7,074 bases of DNA, taken from NCBI GenBank assembly GCA_027346925.1, contig DAIERH010000117.1, positions 1 to 7,074 of the forward strand, written 5' to 3'. A program made the translations under genes and the position numbers. Below the pieces are notes generated by a model, which did not search any database, was not told the origin of the DNA, and saw nothing but the letters and a program-made list of their open reading frames with translations. The stretch is from Geobacter sp. GTDB taxonomy: Bacteria > Desulfobacterota > Desulfuromonadia > Geobacterales > Pseudopelobacteraceae. Positions within the stretch are counted from its first letter, which is position 1; every line of letters starts with the position of its first letter. Below, piece after piece: positions 6,476-7,074 of the stretch.

Positions 6476-6988
6476 CTACCTGAGGCCGAAGGCCTTCTTG
6501 AGAGAGGTGATCGGCGTTTTGCCCGGCACCATGTACCAGAGAAACCGGGCCGGTTCTCCCGAATTCTCGGCATCGAATTCCAGGGCCACGCAACCGCCTT
6601 TCTTCAGCAGGATACTACCCTCTTTTTGGAGCAAGCCGGCTACGAGCGATCCCAGGTGGGGTTCGTGGCCGACTACCATGAGCCGCTTTGCCTTGGCATG
6701 GGTACGAAGAAAATCCCGCAGTTCACCGGGATCGCCGTCAGCCCGCAACAAGCCGCTGACAATCACCTCGCTCCTGCGGCAGGCGTACGCGGCAGCGATC
6801 TGTGCGGTCTGAACGGCACGGACCAGGGGGCTGCTGATGATGAGGCGCGGCTTGCGGCCGTACTTGGATATGTTCTGCGTAACCTTGACAACCGATCTGA
6901 CTCCCGTTTCGGTGAGATACCGCCATTCGTCGGGCAAATCGTCGGTGGCAACGACCGCCTCCGCATGTCTCAGGACGTACAGGACCAT
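6476..6988 (-). CDS. sixA: Phosphohistidine phosphatase, SixA family
   Basis: This 170-residue cytoplasmic protein belongs to the histidine phosphatase superfamily and is close in size to E. coli SixA (about 160). The catalytic motif LRHAEA (6-11) gives Arg7 and nucleophile His8. SSPLVRAVQTA (52-62) supplies the second Arg (57), and VVGHEPHLG (105-113) supplies the second catalytic His (108). SixA removes phosphate from histidine phosphotransfer proteins in E. coli; the target here is unknown. The start is supported by AGGAGG five to six bases before the ATG (minus strand, 6994-6999 region) and by the RHG motif beginning at residue 7. It is the first gene of the four-gene minus-strand operon and lies directly behind a good promoter. 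Its product and the CHAD protein are often encoded side by side in bacteria, as I recall. Confidence 0.92.
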   Translation of the reverse strand: MVLYVLRHAEAVVATDDLPDEWRYLTETGVRSVVKVTQNISKYGRKPRLIISSPLVRAVQTAQIAAAYACRRSEVIVSGLLRADGDPGELRDFLRTHAKAKRLMVVGHEPHLGSLVAGLLQKEGSILLKKGGCVALEFDAENSGEPARFLWYMVPGKTPITSLKKAFGLR

Positions 6989-7020
6989 GATTTCCTCCTA
7001 ACGTGGAATGTGATCGAACC

Positions 7021-7049
7021 TTTATAGATATATTTCGACGCGGTTTCAA
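7021..7049 (-). promoter_or_regulatory. Sigma70-type promoter of the sixA-CHAD-SulP-ppk2 operon
   Basis: On the minus strand TTGAAA (7049-7044) and TATAAA (7026-7021) are separated by exactly 17 bp, and each matches five of six consensus bases. The spacer and flanks are A+T-rich, unlike the coding DNA. Transcription would start near 7014, giving a leader of about 25 nt before the sixA ATG. No comparable promoter was noticed in the short gaps further down the operon. Confidence 0.65.
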
Positions 7050-7074
7050 GATAGTCACAAAACATTTACACAAC

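Noticed and set aside
6456..6593. The upstream 46-codon extension of the CHAD gene
   Set aside because: It would overlap the end of sixA by over 100 bp, and the added residues do not resemble a CHAD N-terminus or a signal peptide.
5655..6812. A 385-codon plus-strand open frame opposite sixA and the CHAD gene
   Set aside because: It mirrors two clearly recognised genes, has no Shine-Dalgarno before its ATG and no recognisable domain. Long antisense frames are common in GC-rich coding DNA.

Overview
The window is G+C-rich, gene-dense bacterial DNA. The gene set is a thioredoxin-type arsenate reductase, a chemoreceptor, and a SixA/CHAD/SulP/PPK2 group. It fits a chemotactic, polyphosphate-using proteobacterium. 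The protein style looks like Geobacterales/Desulfuromonadota to me, but that is an impression from the sequences, not a database result. I see no tRNA, rRNA, CRISPR array, insertion sequence or integration junction, and all seven genes are intact.

Layout. Bases 1-186 are a non-coding leader with a possible sigma70-like promoter and three copies of an 11-bp motif (GATTCGTGACG-like), two direct and one inverted. A plus-strand pair follows: an unrecognised 75-residue protein (187-414) and arsC (449-889), both with Shine-Dalgarno sequences. Next is a transmembrane methyl-accepting chemotaxis protein (998-2725, plus). Bases 2726-2946 are a non-coding space between convergent genes and hold several inverted repeats. 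From 6988 back to 2947 the minus strand carries four tightly packed genes: sixA, a CHAD-domain gene, a SulP-family anion transporter with a STAS domain, and a class III-like polyphosphate kinase 2. A good sigma70-type promoter (TTGAAA, 17 bp, TATAAA) lies just upstream of sixA.

How the genes may work together. The minus-strand genes have gaps of about 20 bp or less. The last pair overlaps by ATGA, and the ppk2 ribosome binding site lies inside the last codons of the transporter gene. They are therefore probably one operon. CHAD domains bind polyphosphate, PPK2 enzymes use polyphosphate to phosphorylate nucleotides, and SixA-type proteins are histidine phosphatases. The operon therefore reads as a polyphosphate/phosphoryl-transfer module with a membrane anion transporter in the middle. 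What that transporter carries, and why it is coupled to PPK2, is the most interesting open question here. The small protein next to arsC has three Cys and three His residues, and arsC has no arsR or arsenite exporter within the window.
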